In this document: positions 34,192-44,858 of the stretch, in pieces | Numbering within the stretch: the first letter of the stretch is position 1 | Layout of the letters: each line of letters starts with the position of its first letter | Assembly: GCF_004011695.2 (NCBI RefSeq) | Contig: NC_082408.1 | Coordinates: 1,659,501 to 1,723,500, forward strand | Length of the DNA: 64,000 nucleotides | Origin: Ascochyta rabiei | Taxonomy: Eukaryota > Ascomycota > Dothideomycetes > Pleosporales > Didymellaceae | Direction of reading: 5' to 3' | Notes under the pieces: model-generated | The model's input: only the letters and a program-made list of their open reading frames with translations | Database searches by the model: none | What the model was told of the DNA's origin: nothing | Position numbers and translations under genes: made by a program

Positions 34192-34562
34192 ATGTGGTGT
34201 TTTGGATACGTACTTTGGTGTGTGCATTGCGCGGCGTTGAACTTGCGGGGTTTTTTTTGGTTTTTTTTTTTTGCTTTGCCATGGGCAGAATGGCTTCGAT
34301 ATTCACCTTGATGGTGCTGTGTGTAGATATACTGTATGAATCAAGGAATGTATACACGACACCACCACCATCCTCTCTCTCTCTGTAGACCCCCGACCCA
34401 CCCCAACAGAGAACCCCCAAATCCACCCACCACTGCCGTACCCACCCACACATCCGTTCCACCCACTCTCCAGCCCCCTATCCCCAGACTCCAAACCCCA
34501 TATTCACCCATCCACATCCAACCCAGTCCAGGCAGCATAGTAACCACCCGATCAAGAGACCC
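34192..34562. other. Convergent intergenic region
   Basis: The 370 bp between converging genes contain a T-rich tract (about 34248-34270) soon after the MTO1 stop and a CCAC/CCCA-rich stretch on the right. No gene was seen. Confidence 0.5.
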
Positions 34563-36455
34563 CTAGACCCCCCTTCTCCCCAGCCCATTATCCCTCTTAA
34601 CAGGCAACATCTCTGCAACGGGCACCATACCCCCTCTCCTCCCGGAGCCTGATCCCGATCCCGATCCAGAACCAGACATCCCCAGTACCGGAGGCGTGTC
34701 TACGTTCCTCTCATACACACCGACACCGACACCGACACCGACATCGACACCGACACCGACATCGACACCGACATCGACATCGACATCGACATCGACATCC
34801 GCACTTCTACCGCCATCGAGACCCCGTTCTCGCTCTCCGTCTGCACTCCCACCTCCCGCCTGGCCCAGCCCATACGCACGCTCACGGCCCCAGCCGGACT
34901 TGCTTTTCCCGACGGAAGAAGCGTACGCCTGTCGTTTGCGCATCAGCTCCGACCCCGGCGCAGCGCTACGATCGTGTGCGGCGGGACTGTTGTGGTGGGA
35001 GTCTGCGGCGCGGTCGCGTAGCGGGGGTGTGTGTGGGTGCGCGGTGGGCGGGACTGCGTGGGGGGTGGTGTTACGGGGGAGAGAGGGGGCGCGGAGGAGT
35101 GTGGTAGTGATGGTGGTGGGAGGAGGTATCTGAGGGTCTGTATGTGGCGGCTCGTGCTGTCCTTGTTCATGCGCGAGGTGTTGGTTTGGTCGTAGGGGGC
35201 GGGGAGGTGGCATTGGGTGCTTGGAGTCCTCTCCTCCTCCTCCTTCTTCTTCTTCCTCTTCTTCTTCGTCGGCGCCTTGGCATGGTACATCGTTGCCGTT
35301 GTCGTCCTCGTGTGACTGCTTCGTAGCTGCGCTGGACGTGCCTCTGCTTTCCTTGGCTGCTGCAGGTCCAGGCGTCGCTATGTGAGTTCCGTTCCCACTG
35401 CTCTGTTGGCTGGGCGTCGCTTCTTTCCGGGCCTTGCTATGCTTGCTGCGAGGAGGGGCGTATGCGCTCTCGAACTCTTCAAGCGCTCCCTTGAGCTCAA
35501 CGACAGCCTTGTGCAGCTCTGGGAAGTCGCTGCCGACGTTGGCGTACACCGATACCACGTTCCAAGATGCGATGATCAGATTGTCGAAATTGGGGAAGGC
35601 TGTCTTGATGATGTTGTTGAAGAGATCTACTTTGATATGCGCGGGTATCGTGTTGAACGTCTCGCTCTTGACGGTGTCGGGGATCGTCTCTAGACCGATA
35701 CGTTGACGCTTGTTGGAGACATGTTTGGTGACTTCTTTGCGCTTGCGAGAGCCTCCTTCTACGGTTGGTCAGATGTCGTCACGGACGATGAAGGGTGGAC
35801 TTGCCTCGAGAAGAGTCTTCGTTGATCTTGGGCTTTGCTGAGTGCAGCCTGGCCAGTGTCTGGAGTAAATTGGTCAGCTTCTCGAAGCACTATACCGCAG
35901 ATGCATGGATAGTGAGGTCTTGGCAATAGTAAATGCATCCGGACGTACTTCTCCCTCTTCGAACTTTGCTGGTGGATGGTTGAGCATGTTGTAAGCAACA
36001 CGCCTCGCCTCGTTGATCTTCTCCATCCTCGCGTGTATTGCCTTGTACTTCGTTTTGAACAGCGGAAACATGTTCTCAGCCACGAAGCGATGTATGGACA
36101 CCGATGCCAGCTCGGCATCGTCTTTCGGTAGCGGGTCTTCAGTGCGCATCTCGAAACGCTCGTCCTCCACCGTCAGCCAAACCCGATGTGTTTTCCCACC
36201 CTCTTCAGAAAACTGGACGTTGCCAAGATCGAAGCGGGTTGCGCTCTCTCTGATAGTGATTTGCGCAAGAGGAGGCCATACGTTGCCGTTGACGCTTCTG
36301 TATGTGGGCGGCTCGTCCGCCGTGACGCCATCGAGGAAGGTGTCTAGATGAGCCGGCTCAAGGTATCGGAGCTGATCGCGCAGTATCAGGGCCCGTTTCT
36401 GCGGCTTGTTCAGACACGCCAACGTAGGAATGTCGCTGATGTCCCCGGGAATCAT
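34563..36455 (-). CDS. Uncharacterised protein with disordered repeat-rich C-terminus
   Basis: Three exons, 36455-35949, 35859-35805 and 35758-34563, encode 585 residues. Intron 1 is GT-AG; intron 2 has a GC donor (GAG then GCAAGT), the only reading that keeps the frame. The N-terminal 170 residues are ordered-looking (PQKRALILRDQLRYLEPAHL; YRSVNGNVWPPLAQITIRES; FPLFKTKYKAIHARMEKINEA). The middle has a basic KRKEVTKHVSNKRQR segment, a possible nuclear signal, then IPAHIKVDLFNNIIKTAFPNFD. The last 300 residues are low-complexity, with acidic, His/Pro, Asp-Val/Gly-Val and Gly-Ser runs, the Asp-Val part encoded by a hexanucleotide array at about 34723-34802. I do not recognise the family; nuclear location is a guess from the basic segment. 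Confidence 0.75.
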
Positions 36456-37164
36456 TGTGATGGCTCAGACCGGTGCAACCGAAGGATAGTGGTTTGCTTG
36501 GTCAAAGGGAGGGAGGCTAGAAGTCTCAAGTGTTTCTGTTGGTCAGTAAGGTTGACAAGCTCGTGAAGGTGGGAAGGTGGGAAGGTGGGCCCAGAGTTGA
36601 GCTTATGTATGCTTCAGTAGCAGAAGGCGTGGCGAAGCTCTCTCACCGGTCACGTCGCGCGGTGGTTGAGGTAAAGGTGAGCAGGCTCCGATTTAGTGCT
36701 TCGAATGCCTGCGGAAGCTGAGAGCGCTGGAACGAATGCACGTGGACATTGATCGCCTGACGTGGTAGAGGGTTGAGGCTGGAGTAGCTGTATATTTTGG
36801 ACTACGAGATCGTATCGTTATGGCGTCGCCCAATCACCAGAACCAAGGCACATGAGTATGGTTTCTCGCGACCTTCAGAGCCAAAAGTCCGATTCGACCA
36901 ATACCCTGACTACCGGAGAGGTACATGTGTGTGAGCAGACCATTTCGAGGGATTTGTAGGAGAGTCGTTGTTTAAGATGAAAAGAGATACAGCGCAGCCG
37001 GTTCCCACTTCATGGAAATCACGTGCAAAGTCAGTCGAGAAAGGGACAGCTCGACTTGGTCAGCATTGGTCTACTGAGTAAAGCGCCTATCCGTGCCTAC
37101 TGATACACGTCAATGAAGTCTTGAGTCTTGAAATCGTGTCATGCCCAATTCAGCGCTGTTACGC
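36456..37164. other. Intergenic region
   Basis: About 710 bp between the start of the uncharacterised gene and the RPT2 stop. It presumably contains the promoter of the former. No coding frame, repeat array or RNA was recognised. Confidence 0.5.
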
Positions 37165-38749
37165 CTACAAGTACAGCCCCTCGGGCTCTCCTTCGCTCTT
37201 TGTCTTCAGCACACGCTCACGGGCGCTGCGGAAGTCTTCCATCTGTACCCGCATCCTGCGCTCACGGAGAGCCAGCAGACCAGCTTCAGAGCAGATGGCC
37301 TTGATATCGGCACCGGACAGGTCGTCCTTCTGGTTGATGAACTCGTCGAGGTCGACGTCCTCGTTGAGAGACATCTTGGACGTATGCAGGGTGAAGATCT
37401 TCTTCTTTGTGTGTTCTGCCAGGTGTTAGTGTGAGTCTTGAACGGAGAATTTGCGTGTTTGCAACTTACGGTCAGGGTTCTCAAAGAGAATCTTTCGATC
37501 GATACGACCAGGTCGGATCAGGGCAGGGTCGAGCGTGTCGATCTTGTTGGTGGCCATGATGACCTTGACGTCACCACGGTCGTCGAAACCGTCAAGCTGG
37601 TTGAGCAGCTCCAGCATGGTTCGCTGGATTTCGCGCTCACCGCCTGATGTCGACTCGTATCGCTTGGTACCGATGGCATCGATCTCGTCGATGAAGACGA
37701 TGGAAGGCGCATTCTCGGCGGCAGTCTGGAAGAGTTGTCGCACAAGCCTGGGACCGTCACCGAGGTATTTCTGGATCAATTCACTTCCTACGATGCGCAG
37801 GAAAGTGGCACTGGTCTGGTTCGCCACGGCCTTTGCCAGCAGTGTCTTTCCGGTACCGGGTGCACCGTAGAGGATAACACCCTTCGGGGGCTTGATGCCC
37901 ATCTCTTCATACAGCTCAGGATGTAACAGAGGAAGCTCGACAGCCTCTCGCACCTCCTGGATCTGCTGCTCCAAACCACCAATATCCGCGTACGACTCTG
38001 TAGGGGCCTTGTCGAGCTTCATGACGGACACCAGGGGATCCGCGTCGTCTGTAAGCACACCCACAACGGAGACGGATTTGTGGTGCAGCAGAATGCTGGC
38101 GCCAGGCTCGAGGAGGTCCTTGTCGACAAAGGACATGATGGAGACGTAGTACTCGGGCCCGGTTGCGCTCGAAACAATGGCGTGGTCGTCGTCGATGAGC
38201 TCCTCGAGGTTGCCGACGCCCATGGGGCTGCCTCGCATGTCGTCGACGCGCGAGCGCTCGTCGGCATTCCGGTCGGCGGCTTCGGGGTCGGCGTTGACGT
38301 TGGCGGGCCCTGCACCTTCCTTGACGGCCTTTGCCTTGCGGATGCGTTCTTGGTTCTCGACGTACTCCTCCTCCAGCAGCAGGTGGTCGTGGATGCGCTG
38401 CATGCGCAGATATCGTAGTTTGCATCGTGCCGTGGGGTAGACGGTCGGCAGCTTCGCGGCGGCGCTGGGACCGGCGGCCTTCTTCTTCTTCCTGCCGATG
38501 CGGGTGGTGGGCTGTGGCGGCGGCTCGTACTTTGGCTTCTCCTTCTGCGGGCAGACGTAAGTGTCATGACGACGGCGGGCGGCGGTTGGAGGTAGATGGC
38601 AGATGTATCGATGCTGGATGAACGTACCTTGTCCTTCTTGCTCTTGTCGTCGCCGGGAGGGCCTCCGCCTCCAGCGCTGGACTGCTGGTTACCCTGCATG
38701 TCATCAGTACACACGTTGCCGCGTTCCACATGGGGGGCGAGCGTACCAT
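37165..38749 (-). CDS. RPT2: 26S proteasome regulatory ATPase subunit Rpt2
   Basis: Four coding exons encode 464 residues: 38749-38747 (ATG alone), 38693-38628, 38544-37470 and 37415-37165. Joining the lone ATG to exon 2 gives MGNQQSS, the N-myristoylation motif conserved in Rpt2; reading without that intron would give MQGN. The protein has the KKKK and Pro-rich head, a coiled coil (about 71-100), and an OB-like segment. The AAA+ domain follows, with Walker A GAPGTGKT at 250, Walker B VFIDEID at 306, [19 protein letters not shown], and sensor and Arg-finger regions ([22 protein letters not shown]). The end is EGLYL, the HbYX tail that opens the 20S gate. All motifs are intact. It is divergent from UBC1 across a shared upstream region. 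Confidence 0.96.
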
Positions 38750-39502
38750 GACGCGCGATCACGTCGGCGGCTCTGCTGTTGGTGGTGATGTGTGAGATAG
38801 CGGGGAGGGGTTCGAGGTGTGCAGACACGGCTGCTGGCGACGGCGGTGGTGGTGGTGGTGGTGAGGAGGCGGCGATGGTGTTTGTCGTGTTGGTGTTGGC
38901 CGCACCGAGCTGATGCACGGCGCCCGGAGCTCGCGCCAAGTCTGACGCCACTGCTTCACCTCTCGCAGCGCGGCGCCCGCCTCGCTCGCCATACGCCGAC
39001 AGCCACGTCAAGTGCACGGCTGGCTGCGTCTATATACGATTGAATACACAAGAAACTGCTGCTCCTGTCTCCGACCCCGCTTCCTTCCCTCTCCATGACC
39101 ACGTGAGGAACAGCAATCGTGCTCGGCCCCGCTCTGGATCACCTCCAGCTCCCCCACGTCGGCGGCTCAGAGGTACTCTTGACTCTTGACTCTTGACTCT
39201 TGACTCTTGATAGCCACCACACGGCTCCACACGACCACCGTGTCCTGTGTATCGCGTAAGTCCAGCTGCTACCGCCTCTCCACACATCACCAGCGTTTGG
39301 TGTGACGCACTTGCCTGCCCCACTTGGCTGCTGCTGCTGCCTCTGAGCCTCGCCCTCGCCCTCGCCCTCACCCTCGCCCTCTTGAGCCTCAGGCTGACCC
39401 TCTACACAGAGCTAGCACCACTCGCTGCCTCCCACTCCCGACTTCAGCCCTCTCCTCTCTTCTCTCTCTCTCCCCATATCTCGGCCGCATCATACTCCCG
39501 CC
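38750..39502. promoter_or_regulatory. Bidirectional promoter region RPT2/UBC1
   Basis: About 750 bp separate the start codons of two ubiquitin-proteasome genes. It contains a heptamer array at 39175-39210 and a CCTCGC-type hexamer run at about 39353-39390 close to UBC1. No exact copy of the yeast Rpn4 site was noticed. Confidence 0.55.
39175..39210. repeat. Heptamer repeat (ACTCTTG)5
   Basis: Five perfect copies of ACTCTTG lie in the RPT2/UBC1 intergenic region. ACTCTTGACTC contains TGACTC, a half-palindromic bZIP-type core, repeated every 7 bp; whether it is bound is unknown. Confidence 0.93.
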
Positions 39503-40342
39503 ATGGCCTCCAACCGTGCCAGGCGCATTGCCAAAGAGATTGCCGACATCCAGAACGACAAGCTCTCGCAGATCATAGTCGAGCCTGCAGGGAACGGCGA
39601 CGACCTGACACACCTTCGAGGCCAGTTCTTTGGACCACCAGACACACCGTACGAGGGCGCCACATACCATGTCGACATCAAGATTCCTAGCGAGTATCCG
39701 TTTCGACCCCCGAACATGCGCTTCGAGACCAAGATCTGGCACCCCAACGTCAGCTCGCAGACAGTGAGTCCCCAGGAGACATCCAGATGGAGCGATGCTA
39801 ACCACACAGGGCGCTATCTGCTTGGACACGTTGTCGTCACAGTGGTCGCCAGTCCTCACGATCAAGTCCGCCCTCATCTCCCTCCAGTCCCTCCTCAGCA
39901 CACCCGAACCGAAAGACCCACAAGACGCAGAGGTCGCCAGCATGTTGATCCGTAACCCCGCCGAGTTCGAGCACAAAGCCCGTGAGTGGGCGGTCAAGTA
40001 TGCGGGCGCACCTAAGAAGGAGATCGCCGAAGGCAGCGGTGGTGCCACGGCAGAGTCCATTACGAAGAAGCGCCAGGAGGCCAAGCAGAACGAAGAAAAG
40101 GTCAAGCTGGCAGCGTACGTGGATCAGGACCTGCAACTTGTAGCTGGATTGGCTAACACAGAGACAGGTACCATGGCTACAACAAAGACCTCGTCGATCG
40201 ATTCGTTGCCATGGGCTTCGATGTCGAAGCTGTCGTGGGAGCGTTCGAGTATGTTGGTATTGACAAGATGGGTGGTGAGGACTACGAACTGGAGGAGGCA
40301 TACATGGGTGACATCACTGCGCGACTGTTCGGCGAGGCGTAA
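39503..40342 (+). CDS. UBC1: Ubiquitin-conjugating enzyme E2 with C-terminal UBA (Ubc1/UBE2K)
   Basis: Three exons (39503-39763, 39810-40114, 40168-40342) encode 246 residues. The UBC fold covers 1-150: LRGQFFGPPDTPYEGATY, YPFRPPNMRFETKIWHPNV, and after intron 1 GAICLDTLSSQWSPV with the catalytic Cys at 91. The introns have GTGAGT and GTACGT donors. A charged linker leads to a UBA domain at about 205-246 (DRFVAMGFDVEAVVGAFEYV). E2 plus UBA is specific to Ubc1/UBE2K, which extends Lys48-linked ubiquitin chains for proteasomal degradation. It sits head to head with the proteasome ATPase RPT2, suggesting joint expression. Confidence 0.95.
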
Positions 40343-41011
40343 AGAAAGAGCAGAATAGAAGATGATATCAGTGTGGGAGAGAGGGTTGGATGCACAGGCG
40401 TTCGTCATTCAGAATATACACCATCATTGGCGATGGCGTCCGGAATTCTTACACATGTACTGTATTCAGACATGTTTCACGTGCATGTTCACGACAGAAG
40501 AACGTAGTTGAGTGGTCAAACAAAACATTACGATGAATGCTTCTCAAAGCCCCAACATCCTCGAACAGCGTTCACTTAACACGCGCGCACACACACACAC
40601 ACACAGGTTGTGAGACGCATTATGGTGATTGGATTGGTTGGCTGGTGAGTAGAGGGATGGCGTGTGACGTAAAGTGGTGGATTGAGAGGGAAGGTGATGA
40701 TGTGAGTTATATACAAACACACACTCCTACTACTCTCCTTTCCAGAAAACCAAAAGCCAGCTCTAGGCTTAACATGACAGTATTTACAGATTTTCTATAT
40801 ATACACCTCTAACATAAAGTAGTAGATTAAGAAGAAGGATAATAACACTATTTCCTTTTTCTAGTAAACTAAAAGACAGCTCTGAGTATAATGTTACAGT
40901 ATCTACAGACCTTCTACACACACCTCGTATCCAACCTGTAGCTTCTGCAGATCCCTGGTTGTTCGCGCCAAGCATGGCGTGGGTTGGTCTGCTCAGTACT
41001 TCCCTACCTGT

Positions 41012-41079
41012 CTACCTACCTACCTACCTACCTACCTACCTACCTACCTACCTACCTACCTACCTACCTACCTACCTAC
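41012..41079. repeat. (CTAC)n microsatellite
   Basis: About 17 perfect tetranucleotide copies of CTAC occupy 68 bp; the uniformity suggests high mutability. Confidence 0.97.
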
Positions 41080-41189
41080 TTACTCTCATTGCCACCTCAA
41101 TACCCCCGCAGCTACACTTCTCTGCTCCGCGAGTACCACAAGGTCGGTGCAGTTCTTGGATTCAGAAACAAGATAGACAACAAGGCATG

Positions 41190-41266
41190 CGAGACCTAGA
41201 CCGAGACCTAGACCGAGACCTAGACTAAGACTAAGACTAAGACTAAGACTAAGACTAAGACTAAGA
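41190..41266. repeat. Hexamer array (GAGACCTAGACC and CTAAGA)
   Basis: Two to three copies of a 12-bp GAGACCTAGACC unit run directly into seven copies of CTAAGA. The two units share the AGAC core, so the array seems to have changed unit during growth. Confidence 0.93.
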
Positions 41267-41296
41267 TCCTTGGTTCTGGCTCGTGTGGTGCGCATA

Positions 41297-41521
41297 CTAT
41301 GGTCTCCGGCGAAAGTAGAGTGTTCCATGGCCAGTGCGTAGGCTAGTGTGCGGAACTGTTAAATAACAGATGTGCATGGACGATTTCCATCTTACTAAGA
41401 CAAAAGCAGCCTGCTTGTTGGTGTGGGATAGGGTTCTTGATTTCGGTTGAGGCTTCGAGAAACCCTGGTCGAATCCCTGTCTGCACTGGCCATGGGACTC
41501 TACTTTTGCCGGAGACCATAG
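41297..41521. mobile_element. MITE-like element with about 40-bp terminal inverted repeats
   Basis: The arms 41295-41337 and 41483-41523 are inverted copies over 41-43 nt (outer CTATGGTCTCCGGC, inner CCATGGCCAGTGC) with one substitution and a short indel region. Each outer end is flanked by TA, as expected for a Tc1/mariner-type target duplication. The 225-bp element has no coding capacity. Its TIRs do not resemble those of the Fot1-like element at 51.2 kb, so a different transposase would be needed. TA is its own complement, so the TSD reading is not independent proof. Confidence 0.6.
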
Positions 41522-41804
41522 TACAGTGGGCTTGGGATTCTACGTGTATTCAAGGAGCTGGGTAGTCTGGGTGGATTGGTCGAGATTTTTTTGGGCCTTC
41601 GTGGGTAGAGGGAAAATCACGGCGTTCTTTGTGTGCGGTTAAGAAATGCATGGGGTTGGGTAAAGACCTCCAGGCTTGTTTAGATGGCCGGTCTTTCGCA
41701 CAGTCAACATCACGTGTGAGGCTGAGTGGAATTCATTCTGCGATACCCGAAGCATCGTAATATCATTAAGAGTTAGGTGAGTTTCATCACTCGTAATTCA
41801 TGTC

Positions 41805-43419
41805 CTAGTACTGGCCAAAGTACTTACCCTTGCCGCGGCCGAACTTGGGCTTGACAACAAACGCACCGCGGTCAATGGTGTTGATGACTGTGTAGCCGCT
41901 GGGGAATGTGTAGTGGCTCCATGTGCCGGCGTCCCACAGCGCCTGGCCACCACCAGGAACGGCATCATCACCGGGGAAGACGTCAAAGTACGCAATCTCC
42001 TTAACACGGCTGCCATCCGGGTGGCGCGGAATGGAGCTGACATCGAGAATGCGCAGACCAGCCTGGTAGTTGGATTGGTACGCAAGGCCGTCGTGCACGA
42101 ACTGGTTGTGATCGACTGCGCGGGTGGACGACTTGTAGTAGCCGGTGTTCTTGGGTGCCTCGAGGTTGGTAATATCCCAGATATAGGTCGCAGGGTAGCC
42201 ATCCTTAGCGACGGAATCCGGGTCGGTGTCAATGCCTCCGTCAATTTCGCCCTCGTCCAGCTCGTCGTCCATTACAAGGTGGGTCTGCCACATAGGGTCG
42301 AGCACCCAGCCCTGGTGGGTGTAGGATGCGCCCTTGTAGGGAGTGCGCGAGATGAGAGTCGAAGCGTTGAAGCCCTTCTTGTTGGTGACGTCGTAAATGG
42401 AAAGCGTATCTTCGTTGTAACCGTAACAGATGTCGCGGCCGTAGTATTTCTTGTGGGGTCCACGGTAGACGATGCATTGAGCGTCGTGGACGTAGCCGTC
42501 CTGGGGCGCGCAACCCTCCTTGTAAGGCTTGGTGATGTCATCTACGTTGATGAAAATGAGGCCGCCTGCGCAGGTGTCGTTGCGTCCAGCACGTCCTCCG
42601 CTGCCGACAGCCACAGCGTACTTCTTCTCCTCGTTTGTGACGACGTTGTGGGAACGGCCCTTGATACCGGCGCCCTCAGTGAGGTCGTTGAACCACGCCG
42701 TAAGGTCGGTCGCCGGGTCGAAGGTCTTGGGCCACTTCGGGTTGAGTTTCAGGAGCTTCTTCAAGTCGAAGATCTGTACTCCGTGACCCTCACCCTCGGA
42801 ACCGACGAAGAGGTACTCCTGCATGGTCTTCATCTCGTGCCAGATGACAGGCGAGGCCTGAGCCGGGAGGCGGCCAAGGTACTCAAGCTGACCCCTGGAG
42901 GTGACCTCTGCGAATGCAGTACCGTTGGTCTGTCCAATGGCAATGAACTCACGGCCACGGTATGTCCATCCCCATGAACCAGACCCCTCAGCGGGGCCGG
43001 GGTTGCCAAGTTCCTCGTGCGTCTTGAAGTCGTACAGGTCCTATGGTGGCGTTAGTGTCTCGCAAACTCGGACCTCAACGGGATTCACTTACGATGTCCT
43101 TGCACTTGTAGGTCTGATCGGCATCGCCCTTGACTGCCTCCACGCGGCCGTGCTTGCACTCGATGCGGTCCTTGTTGACACGCTTCTTGTGGAAGTCCTT
43201 CCACTTCTTGCCGTCGTAGGCACCAGCAGCGCGCTGCTTAGCCCAAGCAGACTAAAGACTGTTAGAAGCTGCCTCAGTCTTTACACTGGTCAGCCATACC
43301 TCTTTTGACTCCATCATCTTCGCCATGACTTCACCAGAGCGATACTGCTCCTTGGTAAACCCAGCAGCCGATGCCAAAGGCACGGCAGCAAAAGCGGTCG
43401 CAAGCGTGGTCCACTTCAT
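41805..43419 (-). CDS. Secreted choice-of-anchor-B / LVIVD-repeat protein
   Basis: Three exons, 43419-43300, 43251-43093 and 43040-41805, encode 504 residues with both introns between codons. A signal peptide is clear (MKWTTLATAFAAVPLASA). After about 100 residues the protein is a beta-propeller-like choice-of-anchor-B domain, with units such as DIDLYDFKTHEELG, YLFVGSEGEGHGVQIFDLKKL, GLIFINVDDITKP, DTLSIYDVTNKKG and AYQSNYQAGLRILDVSSI. The anchoring tail of bacterial members is absent, so free secretion or wall association is inferred. These proteins are widespread in fungi, but their biochemical role is not established; no catalytic residues can be named. Cys residues in the propeller suggest disulfides. 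Confidence 0.82.
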
Positions 43420-44858
43420 CTTTGCGGTTTCGACTACCAATTGATGGCCGGCAGGTGAGGATGATCCAGGAACCCGGGTGCAGGACCCTCCCACTTATAG
43501 CTTCGTGCTCTCGACAAAGGCCGTCCCGGAAGCACCATGTCGCTCAACATCTGATCGCGTGCGATACGCCAGTGATTCGCGTTCACTGCGTACCTTCCTA
43601 TCGCAGATTACTGCCGAACCGCAATTATTTCCACCAAGACCCGTGTAGAAGCATTAAAGTTGTCGTTTGCATGCACTGGTGAGCTGGGCACTTCTTGGAC
43701 AAGTCTTGGTGGAAGGCAAGAAGTGCTTGCTGATTTGCTCCCCAGTCGGATCCACTCTTGGCTCGATTACAAGCCGGGCATTTGCCAGCAGTCTAGGGCT
43801 CAAAATCGATAAGCTGCAGTCGTTCACCATGTGGAGTAACGCGGTTGACCAGTAGCACGTCCTCTGAGCGGACTGTCAACGGCGATAGAGGACTATGCTT
43901 GTTTGGGAAGGTGCCAAGAGTCGGTAGGATTTCAATCTCAGCCACCGCGGATGCTATCGACATACAAGGAAGCCTCGTGGACTCGAGCAGATGCAGGCTG
44001 CAGCTGATTCTCTCAGAACATGCCACTGTGGTGGCAAAAGAACACGCACGTGTGGTTGCACCATTGTGAACCGGCCAGGGTCGATGCAGAGGTGCAGAGC
44101 GGAGCAAATCTGCATTGTACATGGTAAAGAAAGCGCATGCCTTATCAGAAGCCATGACTCGGGATTTAGGTGGCGGAGCGCATATCGCAGAGAATGTCCT
44201 TGGCATTGGAATTGAAGACTTGCAACGGCGTGTTGCGAGGCGAACAGACTTGGAATCATGCCGCCAGGAGGTCGCCAAGTATCTAGAAGAGGCAGTGTTG
44301 ACTTCGCATGACGGAGACGTTCTCCATCAGTAACGGCTGAGGACGGAGTGGCAGGACGGGCGAGTCAGAAGAAACGCTGGTTGAAGCTGGAAGCTGGAAG
44401 CTGGAAGGATTGGCCGGAACGAGGCAGTGACAACGGACGTGCGAGCAGTACTTAAGAGTTTTGAGCTCGAGCCCAGCGTTCCTGTGTCATCGTTGTACTC
44501 TCGCAAGGTGAGCAAGATTGAGGTCAATACAGCGAGGGTGTCGTGCAGTGATTGGACGAGGGTCTCTCAAAGCACATGCCGAGACGTGGTCTGGTGGTGT
44601 ACCTGAATGCTGGGATCGTTCATGATGCTCAAAACGGGCCGACAGCGTGTCCAAGCATCGAACGGCCTCGCCTTGTGCAACGGTCTTGCAGCCATGTGCG
44701 CAGCTAACGAAGCGTTGGGTTGAAGAGCAGAGGCTCGCAGAGGCTCGAGGTACGCCGCGCTCGGCTAGACTTGCCACCTCGGCGAGTGCGACACGGCCAA
44801 CGACAGCTCCAGCTCCAGCCCCATCGCCAATTCGCCGCGCCTCGACACACGACACACG
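43420..44858. other. Divergent intergenic region
   Basis: About 1.44 kb between the secreted protein gene and CCL1. From 43793 to 44333 both strands show long open frames (161 codons on minus; two in-phase plus frames separated by one TGA), but neither has a supported start or domain. A GAAGCTG heptamer repeat lies at 44383-44407. The rest presumably holds the two promoters. Confidence 0.4.

Larger units (their letters stand above)
40343..41804. other. Repeat-rich convergent intergenic region
   Basis: About 1.46 kb between converging UBC1 and the choice-of-anchor-B gene holds a CA run (about 40590-40606), a CTAC array, a hexamer array and a 225-bp inverted-repeat element. Two related AT-rich segments at about 40740-40800 and 40855-40920 (both carrying AGTAAAC/GAAAACC-type, AAAAG(A/C)CAGCTCT and TACAGTATxTACAGA cores) look like a diverged direct duplication. 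No coding frame is supported. Confidence 0.6.

Noticed and set aside
40559..40812. Small frame after the UBC1 gene containing a CA run
   Set aside because: No domain, low-complexity start and position in a repeat-rich 3' intergenic region.
43793..44333. Long open frames on both strands (161 codons on minus; two in-phase plus frames separated by one TGA)
   Set aside because: Neither strand has an ATG in a sensible place or a recognisable domain, and the two readings exclude each other. Left as part of the intergenic region.
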